Source: Bacteroidota bacterium
Lineage (GTDB): Bacteria; Bacteroidota; Bacteroidia; Bacteroidales; VadinHA17
DNA length: 63,776 bases
NCBI GenBank assembly: GCA_016718875.1
Contig: JADKBL010000037.1
Location: 1 to 63,776 of the forward strand
Direction: 5' to 3'
Shown: positions 34,723-44,463 of the stretch, in pieces
Numbering within the stretch: position 1 is the stretch's first letter
Layout of the letters: every line of letters begins with the position of its first letter
Position numbers and translations under genes: made by a program
Notes under the pieces: model-generated
What the model saw: the letters and a program-made list of their open reading frames with translations, nothing else
Database searches by the model: none
What the model was told of the DNA's origin: nothing

Positions 34723-37437
34723 TTAATTGAATTTCAGGATGAGCTTACCACCGACGCTTTTATATCCCATATCCTCAAAGCCGACATAAATTCCAAATTC
34801 AGCAAAGAATAGTATTTCACTGATTCCGTAACCCAATTCAGTATAATGTGAACTATTCCTGGATCCGAGATATGAAAGGCTGATATTCTCCCGCATTAGT
34901 GTGTTACTTATTCCCGGAAGAAGTTTTAAAAGAAGATATGGTGTGGTGTATTTAATATGAAATTCACCGAAGGCCTCGGGAGTGCTCAAAGAATAATAAT
35001 GTGGCAGCATGAAAGCATCCTGGTAATCATCCAGAAGTACAAAGGGGGGCTGAGGGTTGAAATGGAAGAAATCATAGAACGGTACGCTCCGGTTATCAAA
35101 GAATCCTCCTGTCCTTAATCTCCACCTTAGCTCGCTGAAAGCTCCTACATCATGACTCCTGAATACCTCAAACCTTATCATATCATAGCTTCTACTGCTT
35201 TTAATCTCAGTTATTTCATTTATTCCATGTTGCCACGACAGACTGAAAGTCGGCCATGAAGACCCTCTTGGAACTTTCCTTCCCTTGTTCATTCTGAACT
35301 TCTGGAAAGGAGTATAGGTAAGCTTTGCATTTATATCGGCATGACTCATATCGGTCATGTAATTGATCGGATTTGATGCGGAGTCGAGGTAAGGGTTATC
35401 CGGAATATTATCGGTATAAACATTGGATGTCTCTATAAATGAAAAGTCAGTATTGTTATCAAGAACATGGCGCTTTTCAATATTAGTACTTATATCAAGA
35501 CTCAATCCATTGGCAATCTCTGTTTTGAATCCCGTTATAAAGTACTTTGAATCATATAGTTTCAGGTAGTTTTTTTCAAAGAAAAGAGAAGTAATGGAGT
35601 TAACCAATGGGTTTATCCCTCCTCCGTTGCCAATATCCTTTGAATACATTCCGGTTCGCAGGTAGATCTGTCTTTGCTTTAGCCCGTTAAATGAATAGGT
35701 TCCATTCACTCTCCACATAAATTGCCTGCGGCTGAATGCCCATCTGAAATCAGGGTAGACGGAGATGGAATTCCAATCCTTCAGTGCTTTGGAAAACCGG
35801 AAATTCAATCCATAAGTAAATCCGTCAACTGTGTTAAAGGCAATACTGTTTTTATCAATGAAACCATTGTGAGTAAAATAGAATCCTGTTGTATCTTTCC
35901 ATGTATGACCAAAGAGTATCCACTTAGCCTTAGTAACAAACATGTTGTTTTTCTTCCCGCTAACCGGAGATAGTGTATCTTTTTTAATATTTCCGGGCGA
36001 GGACATGGCTTTGATACTATCGTTTTTCCTGATGCTTTTCAACTCAATTTCTGAAAGCGGAACAGGACGTATACCAGCCCAGTAAGTGCTGTCCTTCTTG
36101 CCGGCATCCTTTTCCACAACATGGGTTGTTCTGTCGCTGATCTCAAGCTTATCTTTGATACTGTCGGGAACACTTTCCTTAGATTCTTTTTCCATCAGTC
36201 TTGAAAGCTTGACCATATCCCTGTTTGACATATCATCCTTCGCAAGGATCTTCTCTATCTGTTGTTTTGTCTTTGATTTTGCTGAATCAGGTTTTTCTGT
36301 TGCAAGTGCTGGTTTTCCGGTATAATCAACGGAGATGGTTTTTGGCCTTGCAAGAGCCAGATTGGGCTTTACATCAATGTATTTCACTGATCCGCCATAG
36401 CTGGCATCCGCCTTAAATCCTACAATGGAAATATTTATGTCAAATTTATGGCTCACAGGCATCCAGATGTCATCCTGAACCGGTATATATACCTGCTGAA
36501 CTTTTATTTTGCCAACAAGATTCTCATTTGTCAGGTCAACACTGTGGAGACACCAGAGGTCCTCAATAATAAAGATAGTTCCTTCAAACACCTGCTGACT
36601 CTTCCGCTTCGGGATCACTTCTATCTTGTTTATGGTATAATTTCCCTGTAATGAAGCTCCAAGGTATTTAAACTTATAGTGTGAAAATGCATTAGGTGCA
36701 AGTGGTGATATAGCCATATTCCCGATGATGGGCTGGTAGAAACTGGCCTGTATGAAATCCATTGGAGAAATGTCATCGCCCTGTTCAGGAAATGTGCTGT
36801 TAAATGAAATCACTTTTTGAAAATACTTGTCCGGTGCATTGAATTCAATTTCATTGAATGATTCCATCATGAATACATCGCCCTCCTTTATTAACTTCTC
36901 ATCATTATTAGGCTTTGATCCGGCCGAAATTGAAGTAGATTCATTGTCTGCAGCAATCTTCATTGACTTCTGCAGAAGCTTTGGGATATTCCGGATTACC
37001 AGATTCCCTTTAAGATATACTTCAGCTTTATAGTTGCTTATATTATTGAGATAATAGGGGGCCATCCCGATCACCTTTCTCATGATTATATATGCAGGAT
37101 CTTCGCCTGAAGCTGAAATGCGAACTTCCGGTATCTGGTAATACTGAACCGGCAATATGATGTTTTTCGTTATGGTTTTGTCAGAGAGAGTAACGGTGGT
37201 AAAAATTGGTTCATACCCAAGGCTCTGGTAGATCACAGTATATTTGCCGGCAGGGAGCTTTATTTCATAATCTCCCTTTACATTTGCAGTTGTCCCCTGT
37301 TTTCTTTCCTGGATATAAACTGTCGAATACTGAATAGGATCACCCGACTGATTCGTGATCTTTCCCTTTATTACCTGGGCTTTCAGGAGTGCGGTGGAGA
37401 TAAGGATCGCGAAAAGGAAACAGATACTTTGCCTCAT
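34723..37437 (-). CDS. DUF5686 outer-membrane protein with carboxypeptidase-regulatory-like domain
   Basis: A 904-residue outer-membrane protein: signal peptide (~1-20), a carboxypeptidase-D regulatory-like beta domain (KGKITNQSGDPIQYSTVYIQ to ~95), the DUF5686 region (from YIIMRKVIGMAPYYLNNISN), a lysine- and serine-rich linker (~390-500), and a C-terminal beta barrel ending VGGKLILKFN. It lacks a TonB plug. Function is unknown; the architecture suggests a surface or envelope role. It follows rsmI by 23 bp and the two probably share a transcript. Confidence 0.88.
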   Translation of the reverse strand: MRQSICFLFAILISTALLKAQVIKGKITNQSGDPIQYSTVYIQERKQGTTANVKGDYEIKLPAGKYTVIYQSLGYEPIFTTVTLSDKTITKNIILPVQYYQIPEVRISASGEDPAYIIMRKVIGMAPYYLNNISNYKAEVYLKGNLVIRNIPKLLQKSMKIAADNESTSISAGSKPNNDEKLIKEGDVFMMESFNEIEFNAPDKYFQKVISFNSTFPEQGDDISPMDFIQASFYQPIIGNMAISPLAPNAFSHYKFKYLGASLQGNYTINKIEVIPKRKSQQVFEGTIFIIEDLWCLHSVDLTNENLVGKIKVQQVYIPVQDDIWMPVSHKFDINISIVGFKADASYGGSVKYIDVKPNLALARPKTISVDYTGKPALATEKPDSAKSKTKQQIEKILAKDDMSNRDMVKLSRLMEKESKESVPDSIKDKLEISDRTTHVVEKDAGKKDSTYWAGIRPVPLSEIELKSIRKNDSIKAMSSPGNIKKDTLSPVSGKKNNMFVTKAKWILFGHTWKDTTGFYFTHNGFIDKNSIAFNTVDGFTYGLNFRFSKALKDWNSISVYPDFRWAFSRRQFMWRVNGTYSFNGLKQRQIYLRTGMYSKDIGNGGGINPLVNSITSLFFEKNYLKLYDSKYFITGFKTEIANGLSLDISTNIEKRHVLDNNTDFSFIETSNVYTDNIPDNPYLDSASNPINYMTDMSHADINAKLTYTPFQKFRMNKGRKVPRGSSWPTFSLSWQHGINEITEIKSSRSYDMIRFEVFRSHDVGAFSELRWRLRTGGFFDNRSVPFYDFFHFNPQPPFVLLDDYQDAFMLPHYYSLSTPEAFGEFHIKYTTPYLLLKLLPGISNTLMRENISLSYLGSRNSSHYTELGYGISEILFFAEFGIYVGFEDMGYKSVGGKLILKFN

Positions 37438-37460
37438 GGTACTGAAATCTGTTTTTAAAC

Positions 37461-38138
37461 CTATTTTTCTTTTTTTCCGGCTACAACGATCACGATCTCT
37501 CCCTTGGGAGGCTTTTCGTTGTAATATTCTGCAAGAAAAGCAAGACTTCCTCTCACATTCTCTTCATAAATTTTGCTCAATTCCCGTGAAACGCATGCTT
37601 CCCGGTCAGGCCCAAAGTGCTCCGCCATCTCATTCAGAGCTTTTACCAGCCTGTATGGAGATTCATAGAAGACCATGGTCCTCGCTTCATCAACAAGGCC
37701 TGATAATCTCTTGTTTCTTCCTTTTTTCTGAGGGAGAAATCCCTCAAAGCAGAATCTGTCACACGGCAGTCCTGAATTGACTATTGCTGGAATCAGGGCA
37801 GTCGGGCCTGGCAGCGTCTCAACCTCTAATCCCTTTTCAAGACATGTCCTGACGAGCAGGAAACCCGGATCGGAAATGCCGGGAGTGCCTGCATCTGAGA
37901 TAAGTGCAATGGTTATCCCTCCGGCTATTTTAGCGCATACTGTTTCAACGCTTTTATGTTCGTTGAACATGTGATGCGATTGCAGCGGGGTTCGGATATT
38001 GTAATGATTCAATAGTTTTGATGCCTGGCGGGTATCTTCGGCAAGGATAAGGTCAGCATTACCGAGAACTTCCAGGGCTCTGAATGTGATGTCTTTCAGA
38101 TTGCCGATTGGAGTCGGTACAAGAATAAGCTTACTCAT
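37461..38138 (-). CDS. rsmI: 16S rRNA (cytidine(1402)-2'-O)-methyltransferase
   Basis: A 225-residue SAM-dependent methyltransferase of the tetrapyrrole-methylase fold. LVPTPIGNLKDITFRALEVL at the N-terminus, LAEDTRQASKLLNHY, SDAGTPGISDPG and ETLPGPTALIPAIV are diagnostic. It 2'-O-methylates C1402 of 16S rRNA in the decoding centre. It overlaps the upstream gene by 8 bp, so expression is coupled. Confidence 0.96.
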   Translation of the reverse strand: MSKLILVPTPIGNLKDITFRALEVLGNADLILAEDTRQASKLLNHYNIRTPLQSHHMFNEHKSVETVCAKIAGGITIALISDAGTPGISDPGFLLVRTCLEKGLEVETLPGPTALIPAIVNSGLPCDRFCFEGFLPQKKGRNKRLSGLVDEARTMVFYESPYRLVKALNEMAEHFGPDREACVSRELSKIYEENVRGSLAFLAEYYNEKPPKGEIVIVVAGKKEK

Positions 38139-38868
38139 TTAGAATGTGTTTGCGTTTTACCAGATCCATAAGCTGTTTAACTGCTTCATTTTCTTCACTG
38201 ATACCAGTATAACTTATAATGACGGCTTTTGCATCAGCCACTGACCTGGTTTCTTCAAGTTTTGAAAGTGCATGATCATAAGCCTCATTGTCTCCGTTAA
38301 AAATCTCCCTGATAAATAAGAACCTGTCATTCAGTCCTATGGCAGCCTTTAGATTCTGAATGGGTTTTGATTTAATGATTTCAGTTACATCATCCTCTCC
38401 CTTGAAGGTTCCGAGTTGTTCGTTTATACTGGATGATTTGCCGGTGAAATTATCAGCAATGATTGCTTGCCCCTGAGGTTTGTTTTCAATTTTTTCAGGA
38501 GTCATTTTATTCTCAATTTTCTTTTCCCGTTCCTCCGCAGGCTGTTTTACCCTGACGCTTTTTACCACAGGCTTCTTCTCTTCAACAGGAGCCGGTTCCT
38601 CGATTTCTATTATTGGATCGGGTCTTACGGCTTGTAAAACAGGGACTTCTTTGATAACAGGTTCCTGGATCTTTTCGATCTTCTGTGCAACAGGTTGTTG
38701 CTTAATTGTTTTCAGCAGAGCGATAACATCTCCCGCACTTTTGCATTTGGCTTTTGCCAGTTCAACCTGTAACTCCGGTACCCCCGGATAATTCCTGAGA
38801 TCGTCGATGATCTGACAGGCATCATTCAGATCTTTGATAATTAAATCGATTGTTGCATTGAATTCCAT
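38131..38868 (-). CDS. Conserved Bacteroidota protein with charged central region, unknown function
   Basis: A 245-residue soluble protein without signal peptide. The first ~55 residues are helical (FNATIDLIIKDLNDACQIID), the middle ~60-140 is low complexity in Glu, Lys, Pro and Val, and the last ~85 form a second helical domain with IQNLKAAIGLNDRFLFIREI. I know this C-terminal pattern as recurrent in Bacteroidota but no function for it. The architecture suggests two domains joined by a flexible linker. It is the first gene of a minus-strand operon with rsmI and DUF5686. Confidence 0.75.
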   Translation of the reverse strand: MEFNATIDLIIKDLNDACQIIDDLRNYPGVPELQVELAKAKCKSAGDVIALLKTIKQQPVAQKIEKIQEPVIKEVPVLQAVRPDPIIEIEEPAPVEEKKPVVKSVRVKQPAEEREKKIENKMTPEKIENKPQGQAIIADNFTGKSSSINEQLGTFKGEDDVTEIIKSKPIQNLKAAIGLNDRFLFIREIFNGDNEAYDHALSKLEETRSVADAKAVIISYTGISEENEAVKQLMDLVKRKHILNE

Positions 38869-38909
38869 ACAAACAGTTGTTAATAAAACAAACCATTTTC
38901 CTTATTTTG

Positions 38910-38917
38910 CAAAAGTA
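38910..38917 (-). promoter_or_regulatory. TAnnTTTG -7 element (TACTTTTG) for the rsmI operon
   Basis: The minus strand reads TACTTTTG 41 nt before the ATG at 38868, in the divergent gap with tdk. Confidence 0.6.
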
Positions 38918-38984
38918 ATATTATTCCACTTCATGGATATTAAAAAAAACTAAACAGAGTGGAATTAAAATATTTTTATTCCTG

Positions 38985-39566
38985 ATGGAGTTTCTCGAGA
39001 ATGTATCAGCAAGAGGAGGTAAACGCGGATCTGTTGAAGTAATAACAGGTTCTATGTTTTCAGGTAAGACGGAAGAGCTTATCCGACGGCTCAGACGTGC
39101 ACAGTTTGCAGGTCTTAAAGTTGTCATATTCAAACCTGCCTTAGACAAAAGATACTCTGAAACACGGGTTGTATCGCATGATGAAAGATCTATTGTATCA
39201 ACTCCGGTTGATAATGCATCAGCTATTCTTCTGCTCGCTGGTGATGCTGATGTTGTTGCAATTGATGAAGCCCAGTTCTTCGACATTTCAGTGATAGATG
39301 TATGCAATCAGCTCGCTGATAGCGGTACCAGGATAATTGTTGCAGGTCTCGATATGGATTTTATGGGTAAACCATTCGGCCCCATGCCCGGTCTTATGGC
39401 AATTGCCGAACATGTTTACAAAGCTCATGCTATTTGTATGCGATGCGGAAACCTTGCCCAGTATTCATTCCGTAAGACTGATGAATCACAAGTTGTCCTG
39501 CTCGGGGAGAAAAATCTCTACGAACCACTTTGCAGACGCTGTTACAACGAAGCAATAAAAAAGTGA
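38985..39566 (+). CDS. tdk: Thymidine kinase
   Basis: A 193-residue type II thymidine kinase. The P-loop is GSMFSGKTEELIRRL (residues 22-36), Walker B is AIDEAQFFD, the lasso region follows, and zinc-binding cysteines appear as CMRCGN and CRRC. It phosphorylates thymidine in nucleotide salvage. Upstream lies the divergent rsmI operon; downstream, after 3 bp, the murF-alr fusion. Confidence 0.96.
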   Translation: MEFLENVSARGGKRGSVEVITGSMFSGKTEELIRRLRRAQFAGLKVVIFKPALDKRYSETRVVSHDERSIVSTPVDNASAILLLAGDADVVAIDEAQFFDISVIDVCNQLADSGTRIIVAGLDMDFMGKPFGPMPGLMAIAEHVYKAHAICMRCGNLAQYSFRKTDESQVVLLGEKNLYEPLCRRCYNEAIKK

Positions 39567-39569
39567 CGG

Positions 39570-42032
39570 GTGAAACTAAAATCCTCAGATATTGCAGCAA
39601 TAGCCGGTGGTGTTCTGATTGGCCCTCCGGATATTGTCGTAAGTGAGCTGGTGACCGACAGCCGGCAGCTTAGTTATACCGATGAAATAGCATTTGTTGC
39701 GATCAGGGGTAAAAACCATGACGGACACAAGTATATTGCCGGACTCTATCAAAAAGGAATACGGACCTTTATTGTTGAAAATCTGCCGGAAAATATTCCG
39801 GTTTATCCCGAAGCAGCTTTTATCCTATCAGAAAGTACTGTTGCAGCACTTCAGCTAATAGCATCCGCCAGGCGTAAAGCCTTCACTTCACCTGTAATTG
39901 CAATAACAGGAAGTGCAGGTAAAACAATTGTAAAAGAGTGGCTTGCTGATATAATGAGTCTTTCACTTCCGGTGATACGAAGCCCGCGAAGCTATAATTC
40001 ACAGATTGGAGTTCCTCTTTCAGTATGGAAACTGGATGAAAAATACAGGCTGGGAATATTCGAAGCCGGTATATCCCATCCGGGAGAAATGGAAAAGCTT
40101 CAAAGGATTATTAATCCTTCTATCGGAGTGATAACAAATATTGGAGATGCCCACAGGGAGAATTTCCCCGATTACGTCACCAAAGCCGCTGAAAAGCTTA
40201 AACTGTTCCGGGATTCATCAACTATAATATATTGCCTCGATCATAAAATTGTCAGCGAACTTATCGATTCAGACGAAAATCTCAAGAGAAAAGAGTTGAT
40301 TTCATGGTCGTTGCAAAATAAAAATGCTACAGTATTTGCTGAGAAAGTCAACCTCGCTTCAGGGAATACCGGCATTAATCTTACATATAAGGGTAGAGTA
40401 TATTATTTCGAGGTTCCGTTTCAGGACAGGGCTTCAGTGGAAAATGCATTGTCAGTAACTGCTGTTTGCCTTCATCTGGGTGTTAGTCAGGATCTTATTG
40501 ACAGGGGACTACGGGGACTTGTTTCTGTTCCCATGCGCATGGAGATGAAAGGGGGTATAAACAACTGCCAGCTTATCGAAGACTATTATAACTCTGATCC
40601 GGGTTCTCTTGGGATGGCCCTTGAATACCTGAAGGCACAGAATGGCAGGAAAACAACCCTTATTCTGTCCGATTTTGTTCAGGCAGGAAGAAGTGATCCG
40701 GAACTTTACGGCGAGGTTGCAGGCTTACTGAAAAAGACAGCAATTACCCGTTTTATCGGAATCGGAAGATCGCTTGCTTCATGTAAACACCTTTTCAGGC
40801 CTGAGGATAGATTCTACTACTCTACAGATGAGTTTATAAGAAGCATAATTACGAATGAATTCAGTAACGAGATCATTCTTTTAAAGGGTGCTAGGGTCTT
40901 TGAATTTGAAAAGATAGCCAGAGTGCTTGAACAGCAGGTACACCTGACTGTACTTGAGATAAATCTTGATGCGATCTCTCACAATCTGAATAAATTTCGC
41001 AGCTATCTCTATCCTTCCACTAAAATTATGGCAATGGTCAAGGCTTTTGCATATGGGTCAGGCTCTTCAGAGATTGCTTCATTTCTTGAGTATCACAGGG
41101 TCAGCTACCTTGCTGTTGCATATGCTGATGAAGGCGTAGGCCTTAGGAATTCCGGCGTAACATTACCAGTGATGGTGATGAATCCCGACCCTTCGGCAGC
41201 CGAACTTATGATAAAATATTCACTTGAGCCGGAGTTATATAGCATTACTTCATTTCAGTCTTTTGTATCTGTTGCAGACAGACATGGATTAATAGGTTAT
41301 CCGGTTCATATTAAGATTGATACAGGGATGCACCGGCTGGGCTTCCTGCCTGAAGAAATTGCCGGTCTTGTTGCCGAAATACGAAAAAGGGAGTGCATAA
41401 GGATCATCTCTGTCTTCTCTCACCTGGCTGCAAGTGAGAATGCAGGGCTTGATAATTTCACTAAGAAACAGGTTGAGACTTTCCTTAGTGTTGCAGGCCA
41501 GATACGGCAGGCAACAACTTATCCTTTTATGCGTCATATACTCAACTCTTCAGGTATTGTGAGGATGCCGGCATATCAGTTTGAGATGGTACGGCCCGGA
41601 ATAGGAATTTATGGTGCAGGTAGTTTTGATGGAATTGATTTAAGACCGGCAGGACGTTTTAAGACAAGGATATCGCAGGTAAAAAGAGTGAAGGGAGGAG
41701 AACCTGTTGGCTATGGATGTACAGATGTTTCAGATACTGACAGGATAATTGCAATTCTCCCGGTAGGATATGCTGACGGACTTAAGAGAAAGATGGGAAA
41801 CCGCAGAGGCAATCTTTTCATTCAGGGAAAAAGAGTTCCGATTATAGGAAATGTCTGTATGGACATGTGCATGGCAGATATTACCGGTGTTGATGCTCAG
41901 GCAGGTGATGAGGCGGAAATATTCGGAGAAAACATATCTATAAATGAAATCGCAGAGATCTGTGAAACAATTCCTTACGAAATTCTGACGTCAATTCCGG
42001 AAAGAGTAAAACGTGTATTTTTCAGGGGGTAG
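39570..42032 (+). CDS. murF-alr: Fused UDP-MurNAc-tripeptide:D-Ala-D-Ala ligase / alanine racemase
   Basis: An 820-residue two-domain enzyme. Residues ~1-450 are a MurF ligase with P-loop ITGSAGKTIV (112-121) and EAGISHPGEM; residues ~455-820 are a fold-type III alanine racemase with PLP Lys491 in AMVKAFAYGSG, GMHRLGF, RPGIGIYGAG and VGNVC-like IIGNVCMDMCMADI. It joins making D-alanine and attaching D-Ala-D-Ala to the peptidoglycan precursor. The fusion is recurrent in Bacteroidota. The start is GTG, 3 bp after the tdk stop. The ddl gene is elsewhere at 15.8 kb. Confidence 0.95.
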   Translation: MKLKSSDIAAIAGGVLIGPPDIVVSELVTDSRQLSYTDEIAFVAIRGKNHDGHKYIAGLYQKGIRTFIVENLPENIPVYPEAAFILSESTVAALQLIASARRKAFTSPVIAITGSAGKTIVKEWLADIMSLSLPVIRSPRSYNSQIGVPLSVWKLDEKYRLGIFEAGISHPGEMEKLQRIINPSIGVITNIGDAHRENFPDYVTKAAEKLKLFRDSSTIIYCLDHKIVSELIDSDENLKRKELISWSLQNKNATVFAEKVNLASGNTGINLTYKGRVYYFEVPFQDRASVENALSVTAVCLHLGVSQDLIDRGLRGLVSVPMRMEMKGGINNCQLIEDYYNSDPGSLGMALEYLKAQNGRKTTLILSDFVQAGRSDPELYGEVAGLLKKTAITRFIGIGRSLASCKHLFRPEDRFYYSTDEFIRSIITNEFSNEIILLKGARVFEFEKIARVLEQQVHLTVLEINLDAISHNLNKFRSYLYPSTKIMAMVKAFAYGSGSSEIASFLEYHRVSYLAVAYADEGVGLRNSGVTLPVMVMNPDPSAAELMIKYSLEPELYSITSFQSFVSVADRHGLIGYPVHIKIDTGMHRLGFLPEEIAGLVAEIRKRECIRIISVFSHLAASENAGLDNFTKKQVETFLSVAGQIRQATTYPFMRHILNSSGIVRMPAYQFEMVRPGIGIYGAGSFDGIDLRPAGRFKTRISQVKRVKGGEPVGYGCTDVSDTDRIIAILPVGYADGLKRKMGNRRGNLFIQGKRVPIIGNVCMDMCMADITGVDAQAGDEAEIFGENISINEIAEICETIPYEILTSIPERVKRVFFRG

Positions 42033-42063
42033 GCACAGGCCATGGCATGTCCCTGTATGAAAA

Positions 42064-42766
42064 TCATCCAACATTACTGATCATTTCCAGTGCCGGTAAA
42101 TCCAGAAGAGTAATTTTCTTCCTTTTTATTCCGATTTTTCCTTCCAGAAGCAAGATTGGATAATGTCCTGATTGCATTTGATGTGGTCATATTAGAATGA
42201 TGAGCAATATCATCCCTGGAAAGAAGAGCATTAATTGTTCTTCCGTCAGGTTCGAATCCATATATTTCACCAAGCATTAGCAGAGTCTCAACAAGTCTTC
42301 CACGCACATGTTTTTGAGTGAGTGAAATGATTCTTTCATTGGTGAAATTCAGTTCATCGGTTATAAGCTTAATCATCCTGAAAGAAAAATCAGTATTGCT
42401 CTTAAGGATGCCTGAAATTGTGTTCCTGTCAAGTATGCAAACTACGGAATCTTCAATTGCGATAGATGAATTGTTCCAGCCCAAAGGCTGGAAAATATTT
42501 CTGAATCCTGTTAATTCTGAAGGTTTAATTAGTTTAAGGATTTGTTCTCTGCCACCTACACCAATGCGGAATATTTTAAATTTTCCCGAAGCCAGGCAGA
42601 TTATTCCTTTTGATTTTTCTCCTTCTGTGTAGATGAAATCACCTTTCCTAACCTGAACAGTAACATGGTTCCTGATAACAGCCTCCTTATCCCTGATAGG
42701 TAATCCTTTGAATATCGAATCAGGATTTTCAAGGCAAAACTCGATGTGAGGATTTGGGTACTGCAT
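42064..42766 (-). CDS. Crp/Fnr-family transcriptional regulator (C-terminus frameshifted)
   Basis: A cyclic-nucleotide-binding-like domain (residues ~20-130, with VRKGDFIYTEGEKSKGIICL) and a Crp-type helix-turn-helix (ALLSRDDIAHHSNMTTSNAI). There are no Fnr cysteines, so the ligand is unknown. The open frame runs to 42074 with an odd tail after LSNLASG. Removing one G on the minus strand (extra base at 42144-42145) gives LASEGKIGIKRKKITLLDLP and then ALEMISNVG, stopping at 42064, which is the normal family end (233 residues). The winged-helix tip is therefore altered as assembled, either by sequence error or mutation. Confidence 0.9.
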
Positions 42767-42790
42767 GAAAATTTATGTTATAAAACATGT

Positions 42791-42798
42791 CAAAGGTA
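42791..42798 (-). promoter_or_regulatory. TAnnTTTG -7 element (TACCTTTG) for the Crp/Fnr gene
   Basis: The minus strand reads TACCTTTG 24 nt before the ATG at 42766, in the 40-bp gap after nadE. Confidence 0.55.
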
Positions 42799-42806
42799 CG
42801 AAAAAA

Positions 42807-44456
42807 TCAATATCTGGCTACCAGAGGCATTCTTCTTCCTGCACCAAAGGCTTTTGAAGAGATCCTCAGAATAGGAGGGGCCTGGTATCTCTTATATTCA
42901 TTGAAGTTGATCATCCTGATAACTCTTTTTATAGTTTCAGCATCAGCACCGTCTTCAATTATTTTTTCAGGTGGTTTCTGTAATTCAATGTACTGATAAA
43001 GAATATTATCCAGAATACTGTATTCCGGAAGAGAATCTGAATCAAGCTGGTCCGGTCTCAGCTCCGCAGATGGCAGCTTTTTAATTATATTTTCAGGTAT
43101 TATCTCCTTATGCCGGTTAATGTATTCAGCCAGTCTGTAGATGTCAGTTTTGTAAACATCACCAATCACTGACAATCCTCCGGCCATATCACCATAAAGA
43201 GTTCCATAGCCTACTGCTGCCTCGCTCTTATTGGAAGTGTTGAGAAGAATACAACCGAATTTATTTGACACAGCCATAAGGAGTACTGCTCTTACCCTTG
43301 CCTGTATGTTTTCCTCTGTAACATCTCTGGCTTTTCCTTCAAACAGAGCAGAAAGATCATCCTCGAAGGCACTGAACGGCTTCTCAATACTGACAATATC
43401 ATATCTGGTGTGAAGTCGCTTTGCCAGATCCACTGCATCTGTAACAGAGTGTTCAGAAGAGTAACGCGAAGGCATCAGCAGGGATCTTACATTTTCATGA
43501 CCAAGAGCCTCGGCAGCAAGACACAGGCATACAGCCGAGTCGATGCCTCCGGAAAGCCCGAGAATTGCACTTTTGAGTCCTGATTTTCTGAAATAATCAC
43601 GAATGCCCAGTACCAAACCATCGTGGATAAGCTCCACTGGATCAGGTTTTTCAATAGTCGTGACCTGACCTGAAACAAGATTGCCTGTATCGAATGTCAC
43701 TATTGCTTCCTCAAAGAAAGGCAGCTTCCGGAATACATTCCCTTTTGGATCCACTACAACCGAAGCTCCGTCAAAAACCAGCTCGGTATTAGCGCCCGTC
43801 TGATTGACAGAGATAACAGGCAAACCATATTTTCTGGCTTTATTCCTGAAAATATTTTCTCTCGATTCTGTTTTTGTGTATGAAAAGGGAGAAGCAGCTA
43901 TGTTTATTACAATATCAGGGTTCTGCCTTGCAAGCTCCTCCATAGGCGAAATGGTATAAAGCCGGCTCTTTTCGAATTTATTGTCAAATGGTTGTTCATC
44001 CCAGAGGTCTTCGCAGATTGTGATAGCTAAGCGTTTACCATTCAGGCTGAATACCTTAAAGCTCTTTTCGGGTTCAAAGTATTGGTATTCATCAAAAATA
44101 TCGTAAGTAGGCAATAGTGCTTTGTTTGCTGCGAATACGATTCTTCCCTCTGATAGAACCAGGGCTGAATTGAACAGCTTTTTCCCTTCCTGGTTTTTAT
44201 TTATCACAGGTGACCCTACAATAGCTGAAATGCCAATGCATTCTTTAGCTATTTCGTTTACAGTTATGCCGCATTTTTCTATAAAATCGTACCTGTCCAG
44301 AAGATCAAGAGGAGGATACCCTGAAATACATAGTTCTGAGAATATTACAAGTTCGGCATTCTCGCCCTTTGCTTGTTTTATAGCATTGCAAATCAGCGAC
44401 TTATTATATTCGAAATTGCCAATATGATAGTTAAGTTGTGCAATGGAAATTTTCAT
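42807..44456 (-). CDS. nadE: Glutamine-dependent NAD+ synthetase
   Basis: A 549-residue two-domain enzyme: an N-terminal nitrilase-type glutaminase with catalytic Glu41 (FSELCISGYPP), Lys112 (NKALLPTYDIF) and Cys148 (ITICEDLWDE), and a C-terminal ATP-pyrophosphatase synthetase with LGLSGGIDSAVCLCL. It amidates nicotinic acid adenine dinucleotide. The open frame runs 57 codons upstream into the barrel gene; the conserved KISIAQLNYHIGNF start fixes the ATG at 44456, 7 bp after that gene's stop. Confidence 0.96.
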   Translation of the reverse strand: MKISIAQLNYHIGNFEYNKSLICNAIKQAKGENAELVIFSELCISGYPPLDLLDRYDFIEKCGITVNEIAKECIGISAIVGSPVINKNQEGKKLFNSALVLSEGRIVFAANKALLPTYDIFDEYQYFEPEKSFKVFSLNGKRLAITICEDLWDEQPFDNKFEKSRLYTISPMEELARQNPDIVINIAASPFSYTKTESRENIFRNKARKYGLPVISVNQTGANTELVFDGASVVVDPKGNVFRKLPFFEEAIVTFDTGNLVSGQVTTIEKPDPVELIHDGLVLGIRDYFRKSGLKSAILGLSGGIDSAVCLCLAAEALGHENVRSLLMPSRYSSEHSVTDAVDLAKRLHTRYDIVSIEKPFSAFEDDLSALFEGKARDVTEENIQARVRAVLLMAVSNKFGCILLNTSNKSEAAVGYGTLYGDMAGGLSVIGDVYKTDIYRLAEYINRHKEIIPENIIKKLPSAELRPDQLDSDSLPEYSILDNILYQYIELQKPPEKIIEDGADAETIKRVIRMINFNEYKRYQAPPILRISSKAFGAGRRMPLVARY

Positions 44457-44463
44457 GAGTCTT

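Noticed and set aside
39570..42032. murF-alr fusion as an assembly artefact or novelty
   Set aside because: The reading frame is continuous and this fusion is already known in Bacteroidota.
42787..42996. Small plus-strand gene at the nadE 3' end
   Set aside because: Antisense to the conserved nadE C-terminus with no supporting features.
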